Under the pieces are notes generated by a model that was not told the origin of the DNA, searched no databases, and saw only the letters and a list, made by a program, of their open reading frames with translations. A stretch of 64,000 bases of DNA from Liolophura sinensis (lineage: Eukaryota; Mollusca; Polyplacophora; Chitonida; Chitonidae): the NCBI RefSeq assembly GCF_032854445.1, contig NC_088300.1:53916984-53980983 (forward strand). Reading direction: 5' to 3'. This document shows, piece after piece, positions 27,101 through 37,004 of this stretch (position 1 is the stretch's first letter; every line of letters begins with the position of its first letter). Made by a program: the position numbers and the translations under genes.

Positions 27101-30100
27101 AAAAAAATGATGCATATATAAATATATACTCAAGAATATTTCATTTTTACGCAAACAGTTATATTCATGGTTTGGGTGGGTGGGGATGGGGGAACCATGC
27201 AGGATGGGCGCATTGAAAGGCATTGCCATTCATAAGGGACATGTACCTGACAAACTCTGAGCTGTGAGAGCTGAAGAAATTGACATGGACAAATCTAGGC
27301 GTATACAGAAAGAGCAGGCCTTATCCTCATGGATAATTGTCTGGATGTATACTGTGTCCCTGGGTATACATGTAAATATATGCATGTGATTTCATATGCA
27401 GTCTCTTCTGCGATCGGTTTATTTTATTAGCAGGAGACTAGTCTGGAAACTACCGGGAATTATTCTTTTGCTTAATGGCAGCACAATGGCAGCACCAAAA
27501 TAATACAGTCGCTGGAGTGAAGAAATGATATTATTACTTCCATTGTCATTTCACTGATCTTTTGTCATAATGTGATCTTTTGTCATAATGTGACCTTTTG
27601 TCATAAAGGTAATTTGTCAGAAAAACCATGTGCATGTACCTGTTATGTGGAACACAGACTTAAATCCCAGTCCATAGCGGCCAACTTTCAATCGATCCAC
27701 CTCTTTGACACTTTTGCGCAACATCTTAATTCCCTTCCAATCTTCCTCCGTAAATCTGGCATTATTGCAGACATATATAGCTGGTCCCTGCAACAAAACC
27801 AAGTAAGTTGCAGATACTTGAACGCATGCATTTATGGGATGATGCTGTGCAACCCAAATAAGAAATGCACATCCTCACATGAAAACGTAATCATAACTGG
27901 GGGAGATGTGCTGACACGGACGCATTATCTACTCATTAAAGTCCCACATTGGAGGTAATCTTACTGCAGACAATCCTGAAAAATTATGAACATTCAATTC
28001 ACCTGCAATCTGTTACATTTTTATTTCTTTGACATTAGTTATTAAAAGGTTTTTATCCTTCTTCAATGAATGGAATGGTTTTCAACCTTCTTCTCAATGA
28101 ATAAAATAATGACAAAGTGCCCAAATTATTACCTGAAAATGAGGACAGGAACTTGTCTCGCGTTCTGCACCAAAACTGTCATAAATAATCCTGACTTGGG
28201 AAGCTCCAGCATCTTCTGCATTTTGTATCAACTCCTGAAAAAGTATATGCATTGTACGTAGTGGTTGTGGAAAGGCCACACTGTACCCGGTGTCCAATGG
28301 CAACGAAGGTATTAACAGGCTTGGTTTGTAAAATGGTGTGGTTGTCAGGGAACCTTGTGGGTTCAGGCACCTCAATATTAGAAGCACTCATCCAACCTTA
28401 AATGATGCCAGTGTTGGTTGCATGTGTAAACAGTGGTATAAATACTCCTTAGCATAAACTGTTTAACCCAATATATTTCTGACTGTTTCTCTCAGTTGTT
28501 AAAATGACAGTGTTAATACCACACTTTAATCTACATGACGCCAGCCTGATTACACTTACTAATGCATAGTTTAATAAGATGTTTGCTGACCTACTCATGT
28601 CCAACTTCTGATAGACACACAGGTTTATAATCCCACTAACTCATGGACAGCTTTATCACTCTGACTCATGCACAGTTTCATCACACTAACTCATGGAGAG
28701 CTTTATCACTCTGACTCATGCACAGTTTCATCACACTAACTCATGTAAAGTTTCATCCCACTAACTTATGGACAGCTTTATCGCTCTGACTGTGACACAG
28801 TTTCATCACACTAACTCATATAAAGTTTCATCACACTAACTCATGTATAGCTGCATCTTACTACTACTGTAACTCATGCACAACTGCATTGCACGACTTA
28901 CTCATGTACAGCTGCATCGCACGGCTAACGCAGGTACAACTGTATCACACTACACCTTGACCACATTATCAAACTCATGAACAGATTCATCAAGCATAGC
29001 TTCATCACACTAACTCATGTAAAGTTTCATCACACTATATCACGTACACCAGCATCACACTGCTAACTCATGTAAATCATCGCACTACTAACTAAATGTA
29101 CAGCTTCAACACACTACTAACTCATGTACAGCTGCATCGCATGACTAACTCATGTACAGCTGCATCACACTACTAACTCATGTGCAGCTGCATCGCACGA
29201 CTAACTCATGTACAGCTGCATCGCACGACTATGTACAGTTGCATCGCACTACTAACTCATGTACAGCTACATCACACTACTTACTCATGTACAGCTGCAT
29301 CGCATGACTAACTCATGTACAGCTGCATCGCATGACTAACTCATGTACAGCTGCATCACACTACTAACTCACGTGCAGCTGCATCGCACGACTAACTCAT
29401 GTACACCTGCATCGCACGACTATGTACAGTTGCATCACACTACTAACTCATGTACAGCTACATCACACTACTTACTCATGTACAGCTGCATCGCATGACT
29501 AACTCATGTACAGCTGCATCACACTACTAACTCATGTACAGCTGCATCGCACGACTAACTCATGTACACCTGCATCGCACGACTATGTACAGTTGCATCG
29601 CACTACTAACTCATGTACAGCTACATCACACTACTTACTCATGTACAGCTGCATCTCACTATTAAGTATTGTACAGCTGCATATCACTAACTCGTGCGCG
29701 GCTCTATCACACTATTAAATCATGTACAGGTGTACCTCACTAACTCATGTACAGCTGCATCACACTATTAAGTAATGTACAGCTTCATCACACTTACTAA
29801 CATACAGCTTCAACACACTAACTCATGTCCAGCTTCATCACACTAACTCATGCACAGCTTCATCACACTTACTCATGCACAGCTTCATCACACTAAGGGG
29901 CCTCCGTAGCTCAGTCGGTTAGCGCGCTAACCTAACTCACCTAAGTGAAATATTCTTGAGTGCGGCGTAAAACACCAATCAAATAAATAAATAAATCATC
30001 ACACTAAGTCATGTACAGATTACAGATTCATGAAACCAACTCTTACAGATTCTTCAAATTAACTTACGTAAACCTTCACCAAACTCACATACAGGTTCAT

Positions 30101-31436
30101 TAAACTAACTCATGTACAACTTCATCATCACACTATTTCATGTTCGATTCATCAAGCTAACTCATGCACAGTTTTGTCAAACCAACTCATCCACAGGTTC
30201 ATCATACTAGCTTATACACATCTTCATCACATTTTCATGATCACCTTGATCACACTAACTTATGAACAACTTAATCACGCTAATTTATGAACAGCCTAAT
30301 GACATTAACATATGATCACACTACTCATGATCAGTTTCATCACATTGAATTGAGGACATGACAGCTTAATCCTACTAGCCAATGAAAAGCTTCATTAAAC
30401 TAACTCATGATCAGCTTGTCCACGTGAACTCATCGCACTAATTCATGAAAGCCTTGATAAAACTACCTAATAAAAGGCTTGATCATGGTGTGATCACACT
30501 AATTCATGACCAGCTTGATCACACTAACTCATGAACAGTTTGATCACACTAATTCAAGAACAGTTCGATCACATTAATTCATGAACAGTTCGATTAGATT
30601 AATTCATGAACAGTTTTATCACACTAACTCATGAACAGTTTGATCACGCTAACTCATAAACAGCTTGATCACACTAACTCACGAAGAGCTTGATTACACA
30701 AACTTATAAACAGTTCCATTACACAAACCCATGAATAGGTTGATCACACTAACTTATGAAAAGGGCAAATATGTTGTCATATACGGGGTCATGATGTTGC
30801 TGGCATCTTGCCAAGATCGACCTGCACCTGTTCTGGATCAGTCAATTTGTCAAAATGGATTCCGCAATAACCTGACAAAATGTCGAGGTCGAATGAAGAA
30901 TGAAAGTTCAGATATTTAAAACAATCACTCTAATTAGTGTTGCCTCCATTCTTCTTCTCTTTTATTTGCATTCAAATTGCGCATCTAATTCATCGTCTGC
31001 TGGATACGCTTAGGGATGAAAGGACACATGGCTGGTTGGAAAGCAATTAACTAACATTTTTGTGAAATTTGGAGCATCAGAATGCAGGTTCTGATTTTTG
31101 CCTCACCTTTATTAAAACTGTACGCACATCTGTTTTACTGGCATATATCTCAGGAATTTCACTACAGAACTTTTTGTTTCACCAGAATGCATTACTATAA
31201 GCAATAAAATATAGTAAGATCAACTGTTTCTGTGATTTTATCAATGTGCATTACAGTGCAAATAGTGTGACATAATTTTGACATACTCTATGATCTAACT
31301 TATAATGAGATAAAAGAGTAACAACCTTAAATATCTGTCCATTATCAGGATACTCCTCCAGGATGGCTCTCAAGTCCCTCACCAGAGGAGGTCTCTTCAT
31401 TTCCGAGAAATTCTCCTCGGAGCCTGAACTCTCCAT
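8819..31436 (-). CDS. SACS-like: Sacsin-like co-chaperone, gene A (complete, seven coding exons)
   Basis: Join of exons 31436-31326, 28234-28133, 27787-27640, 26688-25235, 22657-22516, 21663-10991 and 9112-8819. That is 12,924 nt, 4,307 aa, close to vertebrate sacsin (about 4.5 kaa). Three GHKL/HSP90-type ATPase N-boxes of the SIRPT repeats are visible: '[11 protein letters not shown]' at residue 38, '[11 protein letters not shown]' at 1387 and '[11 protein letters not shown]' at 2373. Each is followed by GPA-type, 'FTEEDW/FTDED', 'GLGF/GIGF' and 'FRFPLR' motifs. A J domain with HPD at 4071-4073 and a C-terminal HEPN domain (about 4178-4305) follow. The family role is HSP70 recruitment and protein quality control, linked in vertebrates to mitochondria and intermediate filaments. 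No ubiquitin-like domain precedes the first ATPase, unlike human sacsin, and a further 5' exon cannot be excluded. Exon joins are inferred from splice sites, phases and motif continuity. Confidence 0.93.
9113..10990 (-). other. Gene A intron 6
   Basis: 1,878-bp intron separating the two halves of the HEPN domain. About one third is the 58-bp minisatellite (10107-10720). The rest shows no gene and aligns with gene B's last intron (58269-60214). The part next to the donor (10770-10860) carries 'gtcgtaaattttgtaattta', shared with the dispersed repeat at 31800-33060. Confidence 0.9.
10107..10720. repeat. 58-bp minisatellite in intron 6 of gene A
   Basis: About eleven units of 55-58 bp. The core is 'atcaccctcatgttgttgtg', then 'ctttacaagtatgtaaaacc', then 'agagatcaatgattaaac'. 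Shorter units lack one 'ttg'. Gene B has the same array with a different unit order and number. The unit resembles the middle of the dispersed repeat at 31800-33060 ('cccctcatgctattgtgctg' then 'atgtgtgcaaaacctgagct'). Confidence 0.93.
10991..21663 (-). CDS. SACS-like: Gene A exon 6, giant exon (SIRPT 1 end, SIRPT 2 and 3, J domain, HEPN start)
   Basis: 10,673 nt, residues 653-4210, without interruption. The acceptor is 'ggttaattcag|GG' and the donor 'CAGCAG|gtaagt', a consensus 5' splice site. The open frame extends to 21769 upstream and 10943 downstream, but both ends are intronic. N-boxes lie at 19430-19462 and 16472-16504. The J-domain HPD lies at 11402-11410, within '[12 protein letters not shown]'. 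A Gly/Tyr/Arg/Asn-rich linker follows before the HEPN start '[11 protein letters not shown]'. Human SACS also keeps most of its coding sequence in one exon of similar size. Relative to gene B this exon has lost 24 bp after 12745. Confidence 0.97.
21664..22515 (-). other. Gene A intron 5
   Basis: 852-bp intron, AT-rich. I see no repeats or genes in it. It includes the 105 bases that extend the exon 6 open frame upstream to an ATG at 21769. Confidence 0.85.
22516..22657 (-). CDS. SACS-like: Gene A exon 5
   Basis: 47 codons plus one base, residues 606-653. The acceptor is 'cttttattttaacag|AGA' and the donor 'CAGTCAG|gtatga' (phase 1). It encodes '[20 protein letters not shown]' and ends 'LKILIQSG', a sacsin-like stretch that lines up with neighbouring exons. 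It would be missed by a simple open-frame scan because it has no ATG. Confidence 0.85.
22658..25234 (-). other. Gene A intron 4
   Basis: 2.6-kb intron with no recognisable gene. It holds the C-tract at 24626-24661 (G-rich on the transcribed-sense strand). Otherwise it is ordinary AT-rich sequence. Confidence 0.85.
24626..24661 (-). other. Potential G-quadruplex in intron 4
   Basis: Plus-strand runs of 13, 4, 6, 6 and 3 C are separated by single bases. On the minus strand, the sense strand of gene A, these are five G-runs with one-base loops. This fits the G3+N1-7 quadruplex pattern in both DNA and pre-mRNA. Function is unknown. Confidence 0.8.
25235..26688 (-). CDS. SACS-like: Gene A exon 4 (rest of SIRPT repeat 1, N-terminal half)
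   Basis: 1,454 nt, residues 121-605. The acceptor is 'tccttgaag|ACTTCC' (phase 1) and the donor 'GACCAG|gtaaga' (phase 0). It contains '[12 protein letters not shown]' (near 183-192) and 'YCFLPLPL.....GLPVHVNG', both repeated in the second and third SIRPT units. The open frame runs past the donor to 25061, but that tail is intronic: the next exon joins in phase and continues the family sequence. Confidence 0.92.
26689..27639 (-). other. Gene A intron 3
   Basis: 951-bp intron without a recognisable gene. It contains an 18-bp direct repeat in three copies at 27556-27609 ('gatcttttgtcataatgt'), ending about 30 bp from the exon 3 donor. Confidence 0.85.
27640..27787 (-). CDS. SACS-like: Gene A exon 3 (ATPase core)
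   Basis: 49 codons plus one base, residues 72-121. The acceptor is 'ttttgttgcag|GGA' (phase 0) and the donor 'ATAACAG|gtacat' (phase 1). It includes '[20 protein letters not shown]' and '[14 protein letters not shown]', the motifs around the ATP lid and the glycine-rich G2 box. The split codon joins with exon 4 to give 'HITDFPS', matching 'NLTDVPS' and 'HLTDVPS' in the two later repeats. Confidence 0.92.
28133..28234 (-). CDS. SACS-like: Gene A exon 2 (ATPase N-box)
   Basis: 34 codons, residues 38-71. The acceptor is 'actttttcag|GAG' and the donor 'TTTCAG|gtaata', both phase 0. It carries the N-box E-x3-N-A-x-D-A that holds the Mg/ATP ligands in GHKL ATPases, then 'VRIIYDSFG', the strand that follows it in SIRPT domains. 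The link from here to the 'GPA' motif is short, but the frame is continuous. Confidence 0.88.
28620..30760. repeat. Large 25-28-bp tandem array in intron 1
   Basis: About 75-80 units of the type 'catcacactaactcatgtac' plus 'agctg'. The centre (29100-29700) has higher-order repeats of several units, marked by variants such as 'gcacgactatgtacagttgc'. The flanks are progressively degenerate; the right part shifts to 'gatcacactaactcatgaac' plus 'agctt'. A short open frame at 29506-29718 is a repeat translation. Confidence 0.95.
29897..29996 (+). mobile_element. Internally deleted tRNA-derived SINE
   Basis: The SINE head 'ggggcctccgtagctcagtc' plus 'ggttagcgcgctaacc' (tRNA A-box region) is joined directly to the SINE tail 'taagtgaaatattcttgagt' and 'gcggcgtaaaacaccaatca', ending in 'aataaataaat'. 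The middle of about 170 bp, including the B box, is absent. It is flanked by 'catcacactaag', either a target duplication or the host repeat itself. Confidence 0.85.
31326..31436 (-). CDS. SACS-like: Gene A exon 1 (N-terminus)
   Basis: 37 codons, starting [17 protein letters not shown] and ending DNGQIFK. The donor is AAG|gttgtt, phase 0. Joining to exon 2 gives '[15 protein letters not shown]', the standard sacsin entry into the ATPase fold, which fixes the splice. The ATG is the first plausible start. However, 'tttctgtttag' ends 8 bases before it and could be an acceptor for a 5' UTR or extra coding exon, because no in-frame stop lies between. Confidence 0.8.
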
Positions 31437-31799
31437 TGTGTAACCTAAACAGAAAATGAAATCAATCCGTCAACACCTGTATAATGTGCATGCATATTGT
31501 AACAGCCTTTATCATCTTGCACCATGCATTGAGCAAACTCAAATGAGCCCCTTACATGGATGAAAATGATGTGCATCTGTCTATCCGCTGGTCCGTCCAT
31601 TATCCCTTCTGTTTATCCATCAACTACCTACAGAACAGCCGGATCCTAGCTGAATATCCTACGCCTATTGTGACCGGATCTTACATGGACGGTCCGGCCA
31701 TCATACACGGTACAACCATGGGTATATCATCCTGCCATTCTGATCGGAACTTGGAATTGGGCGCAAGGCTACCAAAGAACTCACCTGTACAAGACACCT

Positions 31800-33060
31800 G
31801 AATGTAAAACTTCGGCTCAATTGCATAGAGAACTGAAATTGTGAGTTTAGTACATTAGGGTAATTAATATGCTCACAGAGCATCAGTGATGGAACATCCC
31901 CCTTACGTAACTGTGCTTTATATGCATGTAAAACGTCAGGTCAATACATACAATACTTTTTGAGATACCACCCCTAACATTTTGTTTAACTTTGATTCTA
32001 ATACAAAATACACAAAGTCAGAAATTCAGTAATTTACGGTACAATCAACGATGAAATATTCCCCTCATGCTATTGTGGTTCATGTGTGCAAGCCTTGAGC
32101 TCAATACCTGCAGTACTTTTTAAGATACCACCTCCTAACATTTTGCTTAAAATTGCTTCCTTTATTATTGCACGCTGACATAAGCTACGCCTGTACTTCA
32201 CAGGCGAGCTAAAAATTGTGTTGAACCCACATAAAGAAACATAAGATTTGGTATCAAGGTACAAAGAATGCAAAACTTCAGCTCAATACCTAAAGTACTG
32301 GCACATTTACTTCAACATGCATTTTAATTTAAAAAAAACCGAGAAAGGGAAATCATGAATTTTGTAATTTATGGTATTTACAATTTACGGTAATTTACAT
32401 GCACATAGCGCATCAACCATTTCACATTCCCTCATGTTACTGTGCTTTTTCATCCCTTTGCATCGTCTGAATGTTGTTGTGTGTTATATGTGATGACAAC
32501 ACAGCATTTTGAATACCTGTAATTCTAGACCAGTGACGTCTAATAAATTGTAATTTACATATCACCGCATTTTACCCCTAATTCTGCTTAAGCCATGGTT
32601 CTAGGGTGCCTGTAAAATGTTACTATTTATTCAATTACATGAGCAATCAGAATAAAACTGAGATAAATTGATAAGAGGCCATACTTCACCACTTACATGT
32701 GACCATTTGCCAGCTATCACACTGTTCTCACTGCTCACTGCTCTGGTTTTACTCTTTATGCTGCACGTCGTTAAGTATATGCATGAAAATCCTCAGCTCA
32801 ATATATGCAGAGCTATTTTGAGATACCACTTTACCTTAACATTGATTCTAATACTCCACACACTAGGTCGTAAATTTTGTAATTTACGGTTATTAATAAG
32901 CACACAGCGCATCAATTATGGAATGTTCCCCTCATGCTATTGTGCTGCATGTGTGCAAAACCTGAGCTCAGTAAAACTAAGTTTTAAGATACAACCCCTT
33001 ACATTCCCCTCAACACCACATTCCCTGCTTTTGGAAGCCGACGTCAATGGGTGAGCTAAA
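31800..33060. repeat. Cluster of about four diverged dispersed-repeat units upstream of gene A
   Basis: Landmarks recur near 31850-32010, 32030-32200, 32370-32520 and 32870-33060. The order is 'gtcgtaaattttgtaattta' and 'cggt', then 'cacagcgcatcaa', then 'cccctcatgctattgtgctg', then 'tgcaaaacctgagctcaata', then 'tttttgagataccacccct'. The same landmarks flank and make up the intron 6 minisatellites of both genes. The cluster lies directly 5' of gene A exon 1; a promoter could not be placed. Confidence 0.7.
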
Positions 33061-33289
33061 AATTGGGTCAGTCGGTAGGGAATTTAGTTTTATTTTTCTT
33101 CTGACTAACTATAAGAATAGGAATTTCAAAGAGAGAAATAAAAAAAATCCCAACAAAAAAAAATATTTTTACTGATGGTCACAAGTTCATGAGAAGGCCT
33201 AAAACACTTAATGTATCACCTCAAGTCGTGTTTATCCAAATAGGGAAACATTTAATTGTTTTTATTTTCGATGATGCTGGGTGAAAGCA

Positions 33290-33390
33290 AATACTGTAAA
33301 TGCGTTTTTTTCGCGGGCATAAACTTTCGAAGATTTGGCAAGAAGACACTTTCGCGGTAATCAACTTTCGCAGATCTTTCGCAGAGTTTT
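33290..33390 (-). repeat. Fragment resembling a common marine-invertebrate interspersed repeat
   Basis: It contains 'actgtaaatgcgtttttttc', 'gcgggcataaactttcg', 'gatttggcaagaagacactt' and 'tcgcggtaatcaactttcgc'. From memory this pattern of 'tttcgcg' phrases recurs in many mollusc and echinoderm sequences. Only one copy is present here, so its status as a repeat is not shown by the window. Confidence 0.35.
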
Positions 33391-34691
33391 TGGACAACTG
33401 ATCAAACTTCAATACAGAAATGTCAAGTAATAAAACAACTCAAGCATTCAGGTAACAATGTTATCATTTAAACTTGTTTGTACCTGTAAGATGTGACAAA
33501 AATTTTATACAATACAGTAACTTGATCAGACAAAGGAAGTTAACCCTCCTAAGCTTTTAATCTTAAGACTGTTAATCTTTACAAGATGCAGCCCTTACCC
33601 GCTGTGTCAACAAATATTCGTGTCGCTGACTCCGGGAGACGACGGAGGGTTAAATGTGATATCAATAAATCCTACTGTTTAATTCTCATGCATCATCAGT
33701 GTGAGTGAAACTTTGAGTGAACTGTGACAGATCTGAGTAAATTTCTAAGGAGTCATCATTATGAAAAGGAAGTTTGAAGTGCGGAAACGCCCGAGCGATG
33801 TATCGGGCGCGTCGGCGAGGTAATCTGACTGGAAGGCAAGTACAGTCGATAAAAAACAGCCTCTCTCATCATATGTATATCGTATCACGTACAAACAGCC
33901 AGTACAAATTATCGATTTGTATCTCTGCAACCGCGGCAATAAATCAACAACAACATGTTGACATGTTGAGGCTATCTAGCGCACAGCAGGTGAAAATAGG
34001 TTTTGGGTTATTGAACAGTGAACACTGGATATGTACTATGAGCTTAAGCTTGTAGAATTGAATGATCTCTAATCTAAGTTATTATGCTAGTCAGTAAAGA
34101 ATTCAAGTTCTGCCTTTAACTAACATATTATATAACGTACTGATTCTCAATTTAACTCTATATATGTAGGTCATTTCATTTACTGTCAATTCTCAAGCAG
34201 AACAAAGCCGATATAGCATTATGTAGTTCTGGATACCACTTAGTACATAAGTACCTACAGAGGTCATTGATGTCATTTCTGCACAATAACTTACTTCTGA
34301 GAAACATAAAAGCATAAATAGTCCATGGGCCAAGGCCCAAAATTCCACATATTGGTACAACCCAGGGTAGCTAAATATCCTTGCTATTTTTTGACAAACT
34401 CAAAGGTCGCCCACATCTCCAGGGAAATACATAGATGATACGTCAAATGTTTGCCCCTTGAGAAATTCACTGATAGCCCATACCTCTAGTGAAACACACA
34501 CGACTTATTCGCAACTCCACGGCCTTGCCGTACCATGACAAGGCGATGCAACATTTTACACAAATATACCTGTCTTCCACGAAGACTGAAGGTATGGAAC
34601 ACAGTTGCGACATGGAGACATGACGATTGTTTTACATGGATATTTATACAGGTATGTGAGAAATTTAACATAGTGTCTAGGAGAGATACAA

Positions 34692-34835
34692 GTTCTCGGG
34701 AGTTCCGCATGGGGGCGCTCGTGCATATACCAGAAGTTGGGGTTAGAACCCTGGCGGTACACAGCCTTCGCGCATGAGCGTTGGGCGAATGGAGAGTTTT
34801 CTAGCCCCAGCTTCGCACGCGGAACTCCCGAGAAC
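34692..34835. repeat. 17-bp perfect inverted repeat, 110-bp spacer
   Basis: 'gttctcgggagttccgc' at 34692-34708 is the exact reverse complement of 34819-34835. Pairing extends to 20 of 21 bases. The spacer is more GC-rich than its surroundings. No target duplication is evident. Confidence 0.85.
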
Positions 34836-35305
34836 TCTCAGAGGCCCAACACAGAGGTCCTCTGAATATTAAACCTAGCCCTTAATATAAAGAGATCCAG
34901 GGCCGCCTAAGTCCCGGAAGCTCTCGTCATTTATATCACTAGAGACACAATTTAGGCGATTTCTGGTGGAAAAATATTGTGATAACTCTGGGATAAACTA
35001 CATGTTGTCCTTTATGTATTCAGTATTTTTATTCAAAAGTCTTATCCGATGTCATTTGGTCTAGAGAAAAATAAACATTATTTCAGAGGGGGGGCTTTTC
35101 TCCCCTCACTACCCCCATATACACCCCCCCCCCCATCCCCAATTTCAACGCCTATGGAGAACCTTTAATAATGTTCTTTATTTCAAGGTCAGAGTCCTCT
35201 GTGGCTTTCAGTGACATACATTTCTCCATCAATCACAACCCACTACAAGCGCCCATTTTTCAAGCACCTACTGGTAACGAATAAATGCGTATCTATAGCT
35301 GGGCT

Positions 35306-35370
35306 AGCCTAATGGATTAGGCCTTGAATGCTAACGATTAGTTAGCGTACAAGGTCTAATCCATTAGGCT
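35306..35370. repeat. Hairpin: 20-bp arms plus nested 6-bp stem
   Basis: 'agcctaatggattaggcctt' (35306-35325) pairs with 35351-35370 at 19 of 20 positions. The 25-base loop holds a second stem, 'gctaac' with 'gttagc'. The arms resemble a tRNA A-box ('tagcctaatgg') in both directions, so this may be two opposed SINE heads. It could also be a fold-back element. Confidence 0.8.
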
Positions 35371-36733
35371 ATAGCTAGGCGTACAATCAAATGTGCTGTA
35401 CATTCCACAGCACTGTTTTAATATGCAGGTGGTCATTACTGTCTCATTCCATCTCAATTTGGCGTCCTGTGAAGTGTAAGACCACACAGTTTTCATCAGG
35501 TTTGTCCAACATCAGATGAGCTTTCCGTAGGACTTGAACCCCGATGTATCCTTACCTTATATCACATTCAAGACAGTAGCATTACCAATCAAAATTTCAG
35601 TCCCTCATCATCCAGCGAGTGAGAATTTATAACACCATCAAACCGAAAGTAAACCTGCACAATACATGAACTCCGACCCGTGTCAACTTCGATCTGCGTT
35701 GTCATACCAACCAAGCTATCGAGTTGGCCTGACGCTAAGAGCGCCAGATAACACGATATCTTGATGTCAATGTAGTTAAATATGGTTTTCTTGAGATAGT
35801 CATGTACAATTCAATACCGCTACTCATTTGCGTGGCATGGTTGTCACCCAACTAAGAGAACCACCGTGAAGTGCAATAGTACGACAGGTGGCGTATTATT
35901 AGTGTCATGTTATTTAATTTGGATGTTTTCCTGCCTTGAACACGCACTTGTAGAAGAAATAATTAACGGGCATCAGTTTTAAACAGCGGGTATGTACCTT
36001 GCAAGTTGCCTATGGTTAATATTTCCCTTGTTTTGTACCATGGACTATAAATAACGTTTATCTTGATTTGTTTTAAGAAAACTCAATGTAAAATTTCATT
36101 TATCTGCCTGGGATATGTACATGTAGGCCTATATTCGTACAGCAAAAGGGCGTGGAGTATAACTTCATGGTCAAGTGGAGTCAGGACCATTACTATCTTC
36201 AGTCCACCGATGTGTTGCCCTCATACATGGATGTTTTATTGTGCTTTCATAGCGTTAGTCGGTCGACGAAAAGTTGTTTATGGTGAGCTCGATAAAGAAT
36301 ATATCCAGGTCAGTTCATTGTTACCGAGTGCGGCAATGCAAATAGCGTAATAATTTGTGTTTCTATTCAGAGCTCTTCATAACTTCAGAGCTCGTTTGTG
36401 TCATCCCTCCACAAGAATATACTTCTCATACATGCACAGACATGTCAGGTACTGGTAGACCCTTCATGTTTACACATAAGTTACACTTATGTATGTCTTT
36501 ATTAGCTATATGACACATGCCACGGTGTCCAAAGCGGTAATGTAGGTTTTTTTCTCTTTTTTTCTTCTTAAACATACTCATTAATATCGTCTTAAAATCA
36601 TAAGTTTTTCAAATTCTAACTTTTATGTATGCCTGGATTTCTCGACAGTTAATTTGGACTGGGATTTTTGTGCTGAAATTAATTATAATTATATAATTAA
36701 GTATTAATTATATAAGGTAACTTCAGAAATGCC

Positions 36734-37004
36734 GGGGGCCTCAGTGCCTTAGTTGGTTAGCGAGCTAGAGCAGCGTAATGACCCAGAAGCCTCTCACCAA
36801 TGCGGTCGCTGTGAGTTCAAGTCTAGCCCATGCTGGCTTCCTCTCCGGCCGCATGTGGGAAAATCTGACAGCAACCTGCGCATGGTCTTGAGTTTCCCCT
36901 GGTTTCGGCCCGGTTTCCTCCCACCATAATGCCGGCCGTCGTCGTATAAGTGAAATATTCTTGAGTACGGCATAAAACACCAATCAAATAAATCAATCAA
37001 TCAA
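36734..37004 (+). mobile_element. Full-length tRNA-derived SINE with target-site duplication
   Basis: 271 bp. The head 'gggggcctcagtgccttagt' leads into a tRNA-like promoter region, including 'ctgtgagttcaagtct' as the B-box segment. A conserved body 'cctcccaccataatgccggc' and the tail 'taagtgaaatattcttgagt', 'acggcataaaacaccaatca', 'aataaatcaatcaatcaa' follow. The seven-base duplication AAATGCC at 36727-36733 and 37005-37011 defines both ends and shows target-primed insertion. This is the reference copy for other SINE pieces here. Confidence 0.92.

Larger units (their letters stand above)
28235..31325 (-). other. Gene A intron 1
   Basis: 3.1-kb intron, two thirds of it the 25-28-bp tandem array at 28620-30760 with a SINE derivative inside. 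The remaining 560 bp next to exon 1 shows no feature. Confidence 0.85.

Noticed and set aside
29506-29718. 70-codon open frame
   Set aside because: It is a translation of the intron 1 tandem repeat.
29897-29935. tRNA gene
   Set aside because: Only the A-box half is tRNA-like, and it continues into a SINE tail with no B box or acceptor stem.
28620-30760. CRISPR-like array
   Set aside because: Repeats are contiguous without unique spacers, and the sequence is a eukaryotic intron; this is a satellite-type tandem array.
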